Below the pieces are notes generated by a model. That model saw only the letters and a program-made list of their open reading frames with translations, did no database searches and was not told the origin of the DNA. DNA of 22,017 bases, from the NCBI GenBank assembly GCA_016882165.1, contig VHBV01000004.1:1-22017 (forward strand). Reading direction: 5' to 3'. Position 1 is the first letter of the stretch. Each line of letters begins with the position of its first letter. The stretch is from Candidatus Pelagibacterales bacterium. GTDB lineage: Bacteria > Pseudomonadota > Alphaproteobacteria > Rickettsiales > UBA1997. Shown piece by piece: positions 1 to 7,542 of this stretch. Position numbers and translations under genes: made by a program.

Positions 1-110
1 CCTTACTCTTAAATCTTTACTGTAAGCCTGTACCATATTTATCCAAAAAATCTGATTAAATAAAATGGTTTTAAAATATCAATAGATATTTAGTTTGGTA
101 TAGTCCAGAA

Positions 111-141
111 TGTCATCCTGAGCGTTAGAGAAGGATCTCAG
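111..141. repeat. Half copy of a dispersed palindromic repeat
   Basis: About 31 bases starting TGTCATCCTGAGCGTTAG match one arm of the long palindromes at 14565 and 18466. The opposite arm is not found nearby, so this is a solo or decayed half. It lies downstream of the radA stop. The rest of bases 1-201 shows no recognisable gene; a weak imperfect inverted repeat (ATTACTTCT near 150, AGAAGTGAT near 182) lacks a U-run, so I do not call it a terminator. Confidence 0.7.
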
Positions 142-201
142 TTTATTTTGATTACTTCTTAGAAAGTTTGTTACTCTTTTCAGAAGTGATGGTGAAAAAA
201 G

Positions 202-1611
202 TTACTTCTTACCAAAAAATTTCCCTAGATCACGAATGTGATGGATCATATGAAAGTTCATTTCAGGAAGTGATTTTTTAAGTGCTGAGAAGTTCTTGTT
301 TTTTTCATTTGCTTTCGGAATTAAACAATTCTTAAAACCTAACTTTACCGCTTCTTTTAATCTTGTTTCAAGGCCACTTACCATTCTTACTTCTCCAGTT
401 AAGCCAATTTCGCCAATTGCAATTGTGGAAGATGGTAATGCAATGTCTCGTGCAGCAGAAATTAAAGCGCAGGCAACTGCCAAATCAGCAGATGTATCTT
501 CAATTTCAAGTCCCCCAACAATATTTAAATAAACTTCTTTATCAAATAAGTTTAAACCGAAACGATTATTTAAAACGGCAATAATCATAGCTAATCGATT
601 TAAATCCCAACCAACAACAGCACGTCTTGGAGTTGGCATAAAAGAAGGAGAAATTAGAGATTGAATTTCAACTAAAATTGGTCTACTGCCTTCAATTCCT
701 GCAAAAACAGAAGTTCCAGAAGTATCACGATCATAAGAAGTCAAAAATAATTCACTTGGATTGCTTACTTCGTTTAATCCAATGTCATTCATTTCAAAAA
801 CCCCAATTTCATTTGCTGCGCCAAAACGATTTTTCATGGCACGTAAAATTCGGAAATGTAAGTCTTTTTCTCCTTCAAAATAAAGGACTGTGTCAACCAT
901 ATGTTCTAAAACTTTTGGTCCAGCAATTTGGCCATCTTTTGTAACATGACTTACAATTAATAAAGTAATATTATTTTTTTTGGCAAAAATTGTTAGTTCT
1001 CCAGCTGCAGCACGAACTTGTGAAACTGTTCCAGGAGCGGAAGAAAGTTCTTCCAAAAACATAGTTTGAATGGAATCAATAATTACAACTGTTGGTTTCT
1101 CGCTTGGTTTTATTGAGTTTATAATTTCGGAAACATTTGTTGTTGCGCCAAGTTGAATTGATTCTTCAACTGTTCCAAGTCTCTTAGCTCTGAGTCTTAC
1201 TTGATCTGTTGACTCTTCTCCTGAAATGTAGATTACTTGATTTTTTCTTTTTGCCAGTGCATCGGCAGTTTGTAAAAGTAAAGTTGATTTACCAATTCCT
1301 GGATTGCCACCAATTAAAACAACTGAACCTTGAACAAGTCCTCCTCCAAGAACTCGATCAAGTTCTTTTATACCGCTTTCAACCCTTGGAAAATCTTGTG
1401 TATCGCCGCCAAGTCCAACTAAATTTACTTTATTGTTACTTTGATTTTTATTATTTTTCTTATCATCAATTCTTGAAAAGTGCGAGCTTCCTCCTTCTTC
1501 AAATTCTTCAATTAGAGTATTCCACTCACCGCAATCTGAACATTTTCCTGACCATTTAAAATGAACGGCGCCGCATGCTTGACAAGAATAAGCTGTTTTC
1601 TTTTTAGTCAT
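202..1611 (-). CDS. radA: DNA repair protein RadA (Sms)
   Basis: RadA is a RecA-like ATPase that helps process recombination intermediates by extending strand exchange and branch migration. The 469-residue product has the full family architecture: an N-terminal four-cysteine zinc finger (C10, C13, C24, C27), a Walker A motif GGNPGIGKS at 101-109, the family signature KNRFG at 260-264, and a C-terminal Lon-protease-like domain. Length is normal for the family. The ATG at 1611 places the zinc finger at the expected distance from the N-terminus. It is transcribed in the same direction as groEL but is separated from it by a strong terminator and a decayed palindromic repeat, so it is probably its own transcription unit. 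Nothing looks broken. Confidence 0.97.
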   Translation of the reverse strand: MTKKKTAYSCQACGAVHFKWSGKCSDCGEWNTLIEEFEEGGSSHFSRIDDKKNNKNQSNNKVNLVGLGGDTQDFPRVESGIKELDRVLGGGLVQGSVVLIGGNPGIGKSTLLLQTADALAKRKNQVIYISGEESTDQVRLRAKRLGTVEESIQLGATTNVSEIINSIKPSEKPTVVIIDSIQTMFLEELSSAPGTVSQVRAAAGELTIFAKKNNITLLIVSHVTKDGQIAGPKVLEHMVDTVLYFEGEKDLHFRILRAMKNRFGAANEIGVFEMNDIGLNEVSNPSELFLTSYDRDTSGTSVFAGIEGSRPILVEIQSLISPSFMPTPRRAVVGWDLNRLAMIIAVLNNRFGLNLFDKEVYLNIVGGLEIEDTSADLAVACALISAARDIALPSSTIAIGEIGLTGEVRMVSGLETRLKEAVKLGFKNCLIPKANEKNKNFSALKKSLPEMNFHMIHHIRDLGKFFGKK

Positions 1612-1673
1612 TTGGTGTTTGGTTTGTTATAGTTCTTTTTCAAATTAAACGTCATCTTTAATTATCTGCAATA

Positions 1674-1750
1674 CTTCATACTGAGCTTTAGGATCCTCAG
1701 GATATGCTCTGAGATTTACTCCCGAGATCCTTAGTTTCAATCAGGATGAC
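1674..1750. repeat. Degenerate copy of the dispersed palindromic repeat
   Basis: This stretch between radA and groEL has a diverged left arm (TTCATACTGAGCTTTAGGATC) and a right arm ending in ATCAGGATGACA, with the GAGATCCTTAG core of the family between. The arms no longer pair well over their full length. It looks like an old copy of the elements at 14565 and 18466. The remainder of the 280-base gap 1612-1891 holds the groEL terminator and otherwise nothing recognisable. Confidence 0.6.
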
Positions 1751-1828
1751 AGAAGCGTGATTACGATAACAGAAGTGGGATTAGGATGACGCTTGAGTAT
1801 TATGAATTAATAATTTCCAAAAACAAAT

Positions 1829-1868
1829 AAAAAACCCTCTACCTAAAATTTTAGATAGAGGGTTTTTT
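1829..1868 (-). terminator. Rho-independent terminator of groEL
   Basis: A 14-base-pair hairpin with arms at 1835-1848 and 1849-1862 (CCCTCT...AGAGGG) is flanked by A-run and T-run sequence on its two sides. Read as minus-strand RNA, the single imperfect position is a U-G wobble and the stem is followed by six U. Read as plus-strand RNA, the same position is a C-A mismatch. The structure therefore favours terminating the minus-strand groEL transcript, whose stop lies about 24 bases upstream. Confidence 0.9.
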
Positions 1869-1891
1869 AAAAAATAATTTCTAAGAAAAAA

Positions 1892-3535
1892 CTAGAAACC
1901 CATTCCTGGCATTCCGCCCATTCCACCACCAGCTGGAGCATGGCTGTGAGATTCTTCTTTTTTCTCAACAATTGCAGCTTCAGTAGTAATTAATAATCCA
2001 GCAACTGAAGAAGATCCTTCTAAAGCTGATCTAACAATTTTAGTTGGATCAACAATTCCAGCTTTGAACATATCAACATATTCACTAGCTTGAGCATTGA
2101 AACCATAAGCAATATTGTTTTTAGCAAGAACTTCATTTGCAACAACTGCACCATCAAAACCAGCATTTTCAGCAATTTGACGGATTGGAGCTTGAAGAAC
2201 TTTTCTGATAATGTTAATACCAGTGTTTTGATCTTCGTTAGAACCTTTTAATTTATCCAAAGCGCGAGTTGCATAAAGAAGAGCAGAGCCACCACCAGCA
2301 ACTATACCTTCTTGCATTGCAGCACGAGTTGCAGCTAAAGCATCATCAACACGATCTTTTTTCTCTTTAACTTCAATTTCAGTTGTGCCGCCAACTTTAA
2401 TTACAGCAACGCCACCTGAAAGTTTTGCAAGTCTTTCTTGAAGTTTTTCACGGTCATAGTCAGAAGTGGTTTCTTCAATTTGAGCCTTAATTTGGTTGCA
2501 ACGAGCTTTCACATCAGTTGCTTTGCCAGCACCATCAACAATTGTTGTATTTTCTTTGTCGATGATAATTTTTTTCGCTTGACCAAGTTGGTTTAAAGTA
2601 ACGCCTTCAAGCTTCATACCTAAATCTTCAGAGATTAGTTGTCCGCCTGTTAGAACTGCAATATCTTCCATAGTTGCTTTTCTTCTATCACCAAAACCTG
2701 GAGCTTTTACAGCAGCAACTTTCAAACCACCACGAAGTTTATTTACAACTAATGCAGCCAATGCTTCGCCTTCAACATCTTCAGCAATAATTAAAAGTGG
2801 CCTTCCTTGTTGAACAACTGCTTCCAAAAGTGGAATCATTTGCTGTAAGTTAGCAAGTTTTTTCTCGAAAAGAAGAATATAAGCATTTTCAAGCTCAACA
2901 GTCATTTTTTCAGCATTAGTTACAAAGTAAGGAGATAGGTAGCCGCGATCAAAGTTCATTCCTTCAACTACGTTAACTTCAAATTCCAAACCTTTTGCTT
3001 CTTCAACTGTAATTGGGCTATCAACTCCAACTTTTTGTACAGCTTCAGCAATTTTTTTGCCAATTTCAGAATCACCATTAGCAGAGATTATTGCAACTTG
3101 AGCTATTTCTTCTTTGTTGCTAACTTTTTTACTCATTTTAGTAATTTCTTTAACAACTGCTTCAACTGCCAAGTCAATTCCTCTTTTCAAGTCCATTGGA
3201 TTAATTCCAGCAGCTACTGCTTTTGAGCCTTCACGTACAATTGCTTGTGCAAGAACTGTTGAAGTTGTAGTTCCATCACCTGCAACATCATTAGTTTTTG
3301 ATGCAACTTCTTTAATCATTTGAGCACCCATATTTTGGAATTTGTCAGAAAGCTCAATTTCTTTTGCAACTGATACACCATCTTTTGTAATTCTTGGTGC
3401 GCCAAAGGATTTTTCAATTACTACGTTACGACCTTTTGGCCCCAACGTAACTTTTACCGCATTTGCAATAATATCAACGCCTTCGCAAATTTTTGCACGC
3501 GCTTCACTTCCAAAAAGAATTTCTTTTGATGCCAT
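1892..3535 (-). CDS. groEL: 60 kDa chaperonin GroEL
   Basis: GroEL is the cytoplasmic ATP-driven folding chamber that works with the GroES lid. The 547-residue protein is full length. The ATP-site residues D52 and D87 (in GDGTTT, 87-91) are present, and the C-terminus ends in the typical GGM-repeat tail (GGMGGMPGMGF). It follows groES with a 97-base gap that contains a short palindromic repeat (3589-3618), an unusual interruption of a normally tight operon. No Shine-Dalgarno sequence is visible before the ATG; the leader is almost pure A/T. A terminator follows at 1829-1868. Confidence 0.99.
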   Translation of the reverse strand: MASKEILFGSEARAKICEGVDIIANAVKVTLGPKGRNVVIEKSFGAPRITKDGVSVAKEIELSDKFQNMGAQMIKEVASKTNDVAGDGTTTSTVLAQAIVREGSKAVAAGINPMDLKRGIDLAVEAVVKEITKMSKKVSNKEEIAQVAIISANGDSEIGKKIAEAVQKVGVDSPITVEEAKGLEFEVNVVEGMNFDRGYLSPYFVTNAEKMTVELENAYILLFEKKLANLQQMIPLLEAVVQQGRPLLIIAEDVEGEALAALVVNKLRGGLKVAAVKAPGFGDRRKATMEDIAVLTGGQLISEDLGMKLEGVTLNQLGQAKKIIIDKENTTIVDGAGKATDVKARCNQIKAQIEETTSDYDREKLQERLAKLSGGVAVIKVGGTTEIEVKEKKDRVDDALAATRAAMQEGIVAGGGSALLYATRALDKLKGSNEDQNTGINIIRKVLQAPIRQIAENAGFDGAVVANEVLAKNNIAYGFNAQASEYVDMFKAGIVDPTKIVRSALEGSSSVAGLLITTEAAIVEKKEESHSHAPAGGGMGGMPGMGF

Positions 3536-3570
3536 ATATTTTATATAATTTTTTGTTAATAAATTTAGTA

Positions 3571-3618
3571 TTATACCTTAACAATAACTGTCATTCTTTG
3601 CTTACGCTCAGGATGACA
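3571..3618. repeat. Internally deleted palindromic repeat between groES and groEL
   Basis: The core at 3589-3618 begins TGTCAT and ends GCTCAGGATGACA, matching both outer ends of the long copy at 14565-14652 but lacking the middle. The 10 bases TTATACCTTA at 3571-3580 also occur before the 14565 copy, in both cases exactly 8 bases before TGTCAT, so the repeat unit may extend to the left. It sits in the transcribed gap of the groE operon. Confidence 0.7.
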
Positions 3619-3632
3619 TGGTGCAGTTATTT

Positions 3633-3923
3633 TTATTCAATAACCGCTAGGATATCTGATTCTTTTAAAATGATTAGTTCTTTGCCATCAATTTTGACTT
3701 CAGTTCCACCCCATTTAGCAAATAGAACTTTATCGCCTTTTTTAACATCAAGAGCAATTCTTTTGCCATTTTCATCACGCAAACCTTCGCCAACTGCAAC
3801 AATTTTACCTTCAGCTGGTTTTTCTTTTGCTGTATCTGGAATAATAATACCACCAGCAGTTTTGCTTTCTGCTTCTAAGCGTTCAACTAAAACGCGATCA
3901 TGTAAAGGTCTAATCTTTGTCAT
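3633..3923 (-). CDS. groES: 10 kDa co-chaperonin GroES
   Basis: GroES is the heptameric lid that binds GroEL through a flexible mobile loop. The 96-residue product shows the conserved start IRPLHDRVLVER, the mobile-loop region at about 17-32 ending GGIIIPDTAKEKP, and the KWGGTEVKIDG segment near the C-terminus. Length is standard. It precedes groEL in the same direction and is probably driven by the promoter at 4017-4044. No Shine-Dalgarno sequence is evident in front of the ATG. The heat-shock CIRCE operator is absent. Confidence 0.99.
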   Translation of the reverse strand: MTKIRPLHDRVLVERLEAESKTAGGIIIPDTAKEKPAEGKIVAVGEGLRDENGKRIALDVKKGDKVLFAKWGGTEVKIDGKELIILKESDILAVIE

Positions 3924-4016
3924 ATTATAAAATTTAGTTGTGATTGATATTTATTTTAAGCTAATTTGGTTAGAGAATTTGGTAGTAAAAACCATTATTC
4001 TCAAGAATTGTCTTTC

Positions 4017-4044
4017 AATATAATAACTTTTGAAAGTTTGACAA
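4017..4044 (-). promoter_or_regulatory. Likely sigma70 promoter of groES-groEL with an internal inverted repeat
   Basis: On the minus strand there is TTGTCA (4044-4039), 16 bases, then TATATT (4022-4017). That is close to the sigma70 consensus and lies about 95 bases upstream of the groES start. The spacer holds a perfect 6+2+6 inverted repeat, AACTTT-TG-AAAGTT (4025-4038, plus strand), which could be an operator. A further short inverted repeat, ATTCT-CA-AGAAT, follows just downstream in the leader (about 3996-4007). Promoter function is inferred from the match alone. Confidence 0.55.
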
Positions 4045-4058
4045 GAGGTGCAAGAAAA

Positions 4059-4310
4059 TTATTTTAACAATTCATCTAATTTTCCTTGTGATTCTAGTGC
4101 GTAAAGATCATCACAGCCACCAACGTGAAAATCATTAATGAAAATTTGAGGAACAGTCATTCTGCCACCAGACTTTTTTATCATTTCTTCTTTTATTGTG
4201 TTATCGGTAACTTTAATTTCGCTGAATTCTACATTTTTTCTCTGCAATAAAGATTTTGCTCTAACGCAATAAGGGCAGACATTTGTAGTATAAATTGTAA
4301 TATTTGGCAT
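4059..4310 (-). CDS. grxC: Glutaredoxin 3 (GrxC)
   Basis: A small cytoplasmic thiol-disulfide oxidoreductase that uses glutathione. The 83-residue protein has the dithiol active site CPYC at 12-15, the cis-proline segment TVPQIFI, and the glutathione-binding GGCDDL motif near residue 65. Length fits the GrxC family. It starts 12 bases after the stop of an upstream lipoprotein gene, so the two are probably co-transcribed. The groES promoter lies just beyond its stop. Confidence 0.96.
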   Translation of the reverse strand: MPNITIYTTNVCPYCVRAKSLLQRKNVEFSEIKVTDNTIKEEMIKKSGGRMTVPQIFINDFHVGGCDDLYALESQGKLDELLK

Positions 4311-4322
4311 AAGTTTTTTTAT

Positions 4323-4727
4323 TTAAAACGCTCCACCGTTCTTGTTAGAAGGTTGTGAGTAAGAACTATTTTGTGGATAAGGTTCAGCGTTGTTATAGTA
4401 TGTTGGAGGCACATAATATTGATCACCATCATAGTAAGGATAGCTTTGTTGTGATGGTATTGCATATGGGTTTGAGTAATAGCGTGATCCACCGTAGTTT
4501 CCTTGATAAGGATTTTGTGTGTAAGGTTGCGGTTGGTAATAATTTGGATAAGCTGGTTGACGATAATAGTAGTCAGGTGTAACTCTTACGGGCGTGCTTG
4601 GATTTGGAGCAACAACAGGTCTTCCATCGGGATCGAAGCCTGCACGATCGTAAAGATAAGGATCTTTGCCTGAGCATCCAGCAATAAGAATAATGAATAG
4701 AATTGTGATTAGTCTATTTTTAGACAC
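4323..4727 (-). CDS. Tyr/Pro-rich small lipoprotein, function unknown
   Basis: The 134-residue product begins with a short basic N-region, a hydrophobic stretch and a lipobox ending in LIAGC with the cysteine at 18, so it is likely exported and lipidated. The mature part is low-complexity and very rich in Tyr, Pro, Asn and Gln, with many YY, YYY and PY pairs from about residue 52 onward. No enzymatic motif is visible. It lies between a second lipoprotein of similar composition (4827-5144) and grxC, all on the minus strand. I cannot name a family; a surface or envelope-structural role is a guess. Confidence 0.8.
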   Translation of the reverse strand: MSKNRLITILFIILIAGCSGKDPYLYDRAGFDPDGRPVVAPNPSTPVRVTPDYYYRQPAYPNYYQPQPYTQNPYQGNYGGSRYYSNPYAIPSQQSYPYYDGDQYYVPPTYYNNAEPYPQNSSYSQPSNKNGGAF

Positions 4728-4826
4728 AATTTTTAGTTAAATTTTAGTAAAATTAGCAGTGTTTATTCAACTAATATATGAATTGATTATAAAAATTAAA
4801 GATAAAACTTGAACAATATTGTTAAT

Positions 4827-5144
4827 TTATTGTTTATCCAGAATTGCATTATTCTTTATGTTGTCAGAGTTATAATTTTCATAACCATAAGGTGCAACAT
4901 AGGAGTTATCGAAATCCTGATAGTAACCTCTATATCTTGGTTGATTAACATTATATGGTCTATTGTAGTATCGTGAGTTTGGATTATAATTTACTGGATA
5001 TCTGTTGTAGTAATATGGCGAATTTTTCAAATTTTGAGTTGGGTAATAGGGAACAGCAACTTGTTCTTTTCTGCAGGATACAATTGCAAAAATTAAGGAA
5101 GAAAACGCAATAAATTTTATAAAATTCTTTACTAAAATCATCAA
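4827..5144 (-). CDS. Tyr/Asn-rich small lipoprotein, function unknown
   Basis: The 105-residue product has a hydrophobic signal and a lipobox ending in IVSC with the cysteine at 24. The mature part is dominated by Tyr, Asn, Pro and Arg in short irregular repeats such as YYNR, YNRPYN and RYYNRP. It resembles the downstream lipoprotein at 4323-4727 in layout and composition, though not in exact repeat units. The next ATG in frame (codon 2) would also keep the signal. The gap of 99 bases to the next gene is larger than the other operon gaps here. No known family recognised. Confidence 0.75.
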   Translation of the reverse strand: MMILVKNFIKFIAFSSLIFAIVSCRKEQVAVPYYPTQNLKNSPYYYNRYPVNYNPNSRYYNRPYNVNQPRYRGYYQDFDNSYVAPYGYENYNSDNIKNNAILDKQ

Positions 5145-5275
5145 AACATCTTTTATAATATTACCATTATTTCAGAATTCTAGAGCACTATAACTATAAA
5201 ATAGTACAAAAAATTGAACCTTTAGTATTTAATTTATAACTTGTTTTAAAAAATAACAAATTAACTTTCTAAATT

Positions 5276-6298
5276 ATGAATTATTCCTTAGATAAAAAAT
5301 TTATGTCTTATGCCATAAATTTATCAAAAAAAAATCTTGGAATAACTGCTCCTAATCCTTGTGTTGGTTGCGTTATAGTGAAAAATGGCGAAATCATTAC
5401 TACTGGTGTAACGCAAAAAAATGGTCGTCCTCATGCAGAAAAAAATGCAATTGATAAGATCAATGATAAAGAAATTTTAAAGAATGCAGAAATTTACGTC
5501 ACTCTTGAGCCTTGTTCTCATTTTGGCAAAACGCTACCTTGTGTTGATGAAATAATAAAATTTGGTTTTAAAAGAGTTGTTGTTGCAGTGCAAGATCCAG
5601 ATCAAAGAGTTAATGGTGGTGGTATTAAGAAACTAAAAGAAGCTGGAATCGAAACTATTATTGGTGTTTTGGAGAATGAGGCTAAAGAAGTCAACAGAGG
5701 TTTTTTTAAAGCTAAAAAAACTTCTCTTCCTTTTGTAACTTTAAAAATTGCCACAAGTTTAGATGGTAAAATAGCTACTAAAAATTTTGATAGTAAGTGG
5801 ATTACATCAGATAAAGCTCGTAATTTTGCTCACTATTTAAGATCTATTAATGATGCAATAGTTGTAGGCGCAAATACAGTTAGAAAAGATGACCCTTTTC
5901 TTAACTGTCGTATTGAAGGATTAGAAGATTTTTCTCCAAAAATATTTGTTATAAGTAATAAAAAAGATTTCAGTCCAAAATTTAATATATTCCAAAATCA
6001 ACAAAATCAGCCAGCAATTATTGGTGGAAATTTGAAAGAAATTTTGCAAAACATTTGCAATTCTGGACTTAATAATGTTTTGGTTGAGGGAGGTTCTAAT
6101 TTAGCAACTCAGTTCTTAAAAGAAGAATTGGTTGATGAGTTAGTTTGGATTAGAAGTCAGAAGATAATTGGAAATGATGGAATTCCTGCAATTGGTGAAA
6201 TGCAATTTTCTTCAATTAATGAAGTTTTGTCAAATTTTACCAGAACTGATATACAAGAATTCTCTAGTGATATAGTTGAGTTTTATAGTAAATTTTAA
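5276..6298 (+). CDS. ribD: Bifunctional riboflavin biosynthesis protein RibD
   Basis: RibD performs the second and third steps of riboflavin synthesis: deamination of the pyrimidine intermediate and NADPH-dependent reduction of its ribosyl side chain. Residues 1-145 form the deaminase domain with the PNPCVG motif (26-31) and zinc ligands H53 (in HAE, with catalytic E55), C80 and C89. Residues from about 150 form the reductase domain, with ATSLDGKIA, the GANTVRKDDP segment and VEGGSNLATQFL. Length (340) is slightly short of the typical 360. It stands alone on the plus strand, divergent from the lipoprotein at 4827. The 131-base leader has no FMN riboswitch motif. Confidence 0.96.
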   Translation: MNYSLDKKFMSYAINLSKKNLGITAPNPCVGCVIVKNGEIITTGVTQKNGRPHAEKNAIDKINDKEILKNAEIYVTLEPCSHFGKTLPCVDEIIKFGFKRVVVAVQDPDQRVNGGGIKKLKEAGIETIIGVLENEAKEVNRGFFKAKKTSLPFVTLKIATSLDGKIATKNFDSKWITSDKARNFAHYLRSINDAIVVGANTVRKDDPFLNCRIEGLEDFSPKIFVISNKKDFSPKFNIFQNQQNQPAIIGGNLKEILQNICNSGLNNVLVEGGSNLATQFLKEELVDELVWIRSQKIIGNDGIPAIGEMQFSSINEVLSNFTRTDIQEFSSDIVEFYSKF

Positions 6299-6303
6299 GT
6301 TAA

Positions 6304-6348
6304 TCAAAGCACTATTTTATAGAGTTTTAAATGAAAAAAGTGCTTTGA
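6304..6348. other. Inverted repeat between convergent genes
   Basis: TCAAAGCACT (6304-6313) pairs perfectly with AGTGCTTTGA (6339-6348), and a further TTTT/AAAA can pair after one mismatch. It lies just after the ribD stop and just before the stop of the convergent glycosyltransferase. No clear U-run follows on either strand, so a role as a bidirectional terminator is possible but weakly supported. Confidence 0.5.
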
Positions 6349-6357
6349 CTATATAAT

Positions 6358-7542
6358 CTATGAAGCAAGTAGTTCTCGGTAAATTTGAATTGTGCTAGAG
6401 CACATTTTTTGACTGGAAAAGTTTTTTTCAACATGCTTTCTAGCATCTTTTCCGAAAGATGAGGATTCTTCTTCAGAAAACGCCAAAACTTTATCTATCA
6501 GTTTTGCTAATTCTCCAGAATTGTTTGGTTCAACTAAAAAGCCGGTTTTTCCATCAATAATAGTTTCTAAAGAGCCGCCAATTTTAGTGGCAATTATAAC
6601 TCTACTTGACGCTTGGGCTTCAATTGCAACTCTACCAAATGCTTCTGGTCTTACGCTAGAAGATATTACAAGATGCGAAACTGCATATGCCGCTGGCATA
6701 TCTTTACAGACTCCGACAATTTTAACTTTACCAACAAGCTCAGATTTGATAATTTTTTCTTCTAATTCTTCTCTAAAAATTTCATGTCCATGATCCGATC
6801 CAACAAAGACACAAAAGAAATCACTTTTTACTTTTGTTAAAGCTTCAATTAAAAATTCATGTCCTTTCCAAGCAGTAAATCTTGCTGGTAACATTATAAT
6901 TTTTCTATCTTCTGGTAAATTCCAAGAGTTGACCAAATTTATAATTCGGTTTTTAGAAATTTTTTCTAAGTTGAAGTAGTTAAGATCTGTACCGCGTTGA
7001 ATTACAGAAATTTTATCAAGTACTTCTATTGGAAGTTCTTGATTTTTCTTACTATAGTTTTGAACGATGTAAGTTTTTATAAAATTTGAAACTGCAATAA
7101 CGCGATCAGCTTTAAGCATTATAGAGTTATAGATTCTTTTTATAACGAAGTTATTGAATTTCCAAAATTTTACAGAATATGTTCCATGTACCGTAGCAAC
7201 AAGTTTTGTTTTGGTTTTTTTACAAGCAAAGTAAGTACTCCACATCGGAGCTCTCGATCTAACGTGAATTATATCAACTTTATATTGCTCAATTAAAGAA
7301 ATTATTTTGTTGATGTTACGATATATTGTGATTGGGTTTTTACTTGCTACAGGAAGTACCACGTGCAAAACACCAGCTTCACGTAATTGGTGCAATAAAA
7401 CTCCACCACTAGATACAACTATGGGTTCAAAATTCTCTTTTTTAAGAGCTTTTGCAAGATCAATTGTTCCTCTTTCAACCCCACCACTTTCAAGTGCAGG
7501 AAGAATTTGCATTACAACCGGTAGATTCTTATTTTCGGCCAT
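6358..7542 (-). CDS. GT4-family (GT-B fold) glycosyltransferase
   Basis: A cytoplasmic sugar transferase likely working on a lipid-linked or surface glycan; donor and acceptor cannot be read from the sequence. The 394 residues show the GT4 layout: an N-terminal acceptor domain starting QILPALESGGVERGTIDLAKAL, the HVRSRAPMW and VHGTY segments, and a C-terminal donor domain with LPARFTAWKGHEFLIEAL and the E-x7-E motif at E300 and E308 (EAFGRVAIE). The ATG overlaps the end of purA by 14 bases, which suggests translational coupling. It is the last gene of the zinc-finger/purA operon, an unusual partner for purine synthesis. Confidence 0.92.
   Translation of the reverse strand: MAENKNLPVVMQILPALESGGVERGTIDLAKALKKENFEPIVVSSGGVLLHQLREAGVLHVVLPVASKNPITIYRNINKIISLIEQYKVDIIHVRSRAPMWSTYFACKKTKTKLVATVHGTYSVKFWKFNNFVIKRIYNSIMLKADRVIAVSNFIKTYIVQNYSKKNQELPIEVLDKISVIQRGTDLNYFNLEKISKNRIINLVNSWNLPEDRKIIMLPARFTAWKGHEFLIEALTKVKSDFFCVFVGSDHGHEIFREELEEKIIKSELVGKVKIVGVCKDMPAAYAVSHLVISSSVRPEAFGRVAIEAQASSRVIIATKIGGSLETIIDGKTGFLVEPNNSGELAKLIDKVLAFSEEESSSFGKDARKHVEKNFSSQKMCSSTIQIYRELLAS

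Noticed and set aside
150..190. Hairpin after radA as its terminator
   Set aside because: The 9-base stem has a long loop and no U-run on the minus strand, so support is too weak.
3924..3932. TATAAT directly before the groES ATG as a -10 box
   Set aside because: It touches the start codon, so a transcript would start inside the gene; no -35 is at the right distance. The promoter at 4017-4044 fits far better.
3924..4058. CIRCE heat-shock operator before groES
   Set aside because: The TTAGCACTC-N9-GAGTGCTAA pattern is not present on either strand.
5145..5275. FMN riboswitch upstream of ribD
   Set aside because: The leader is short and A/T-rich and lacks the conserved AGGGGC-type motifs of that riboswitch.
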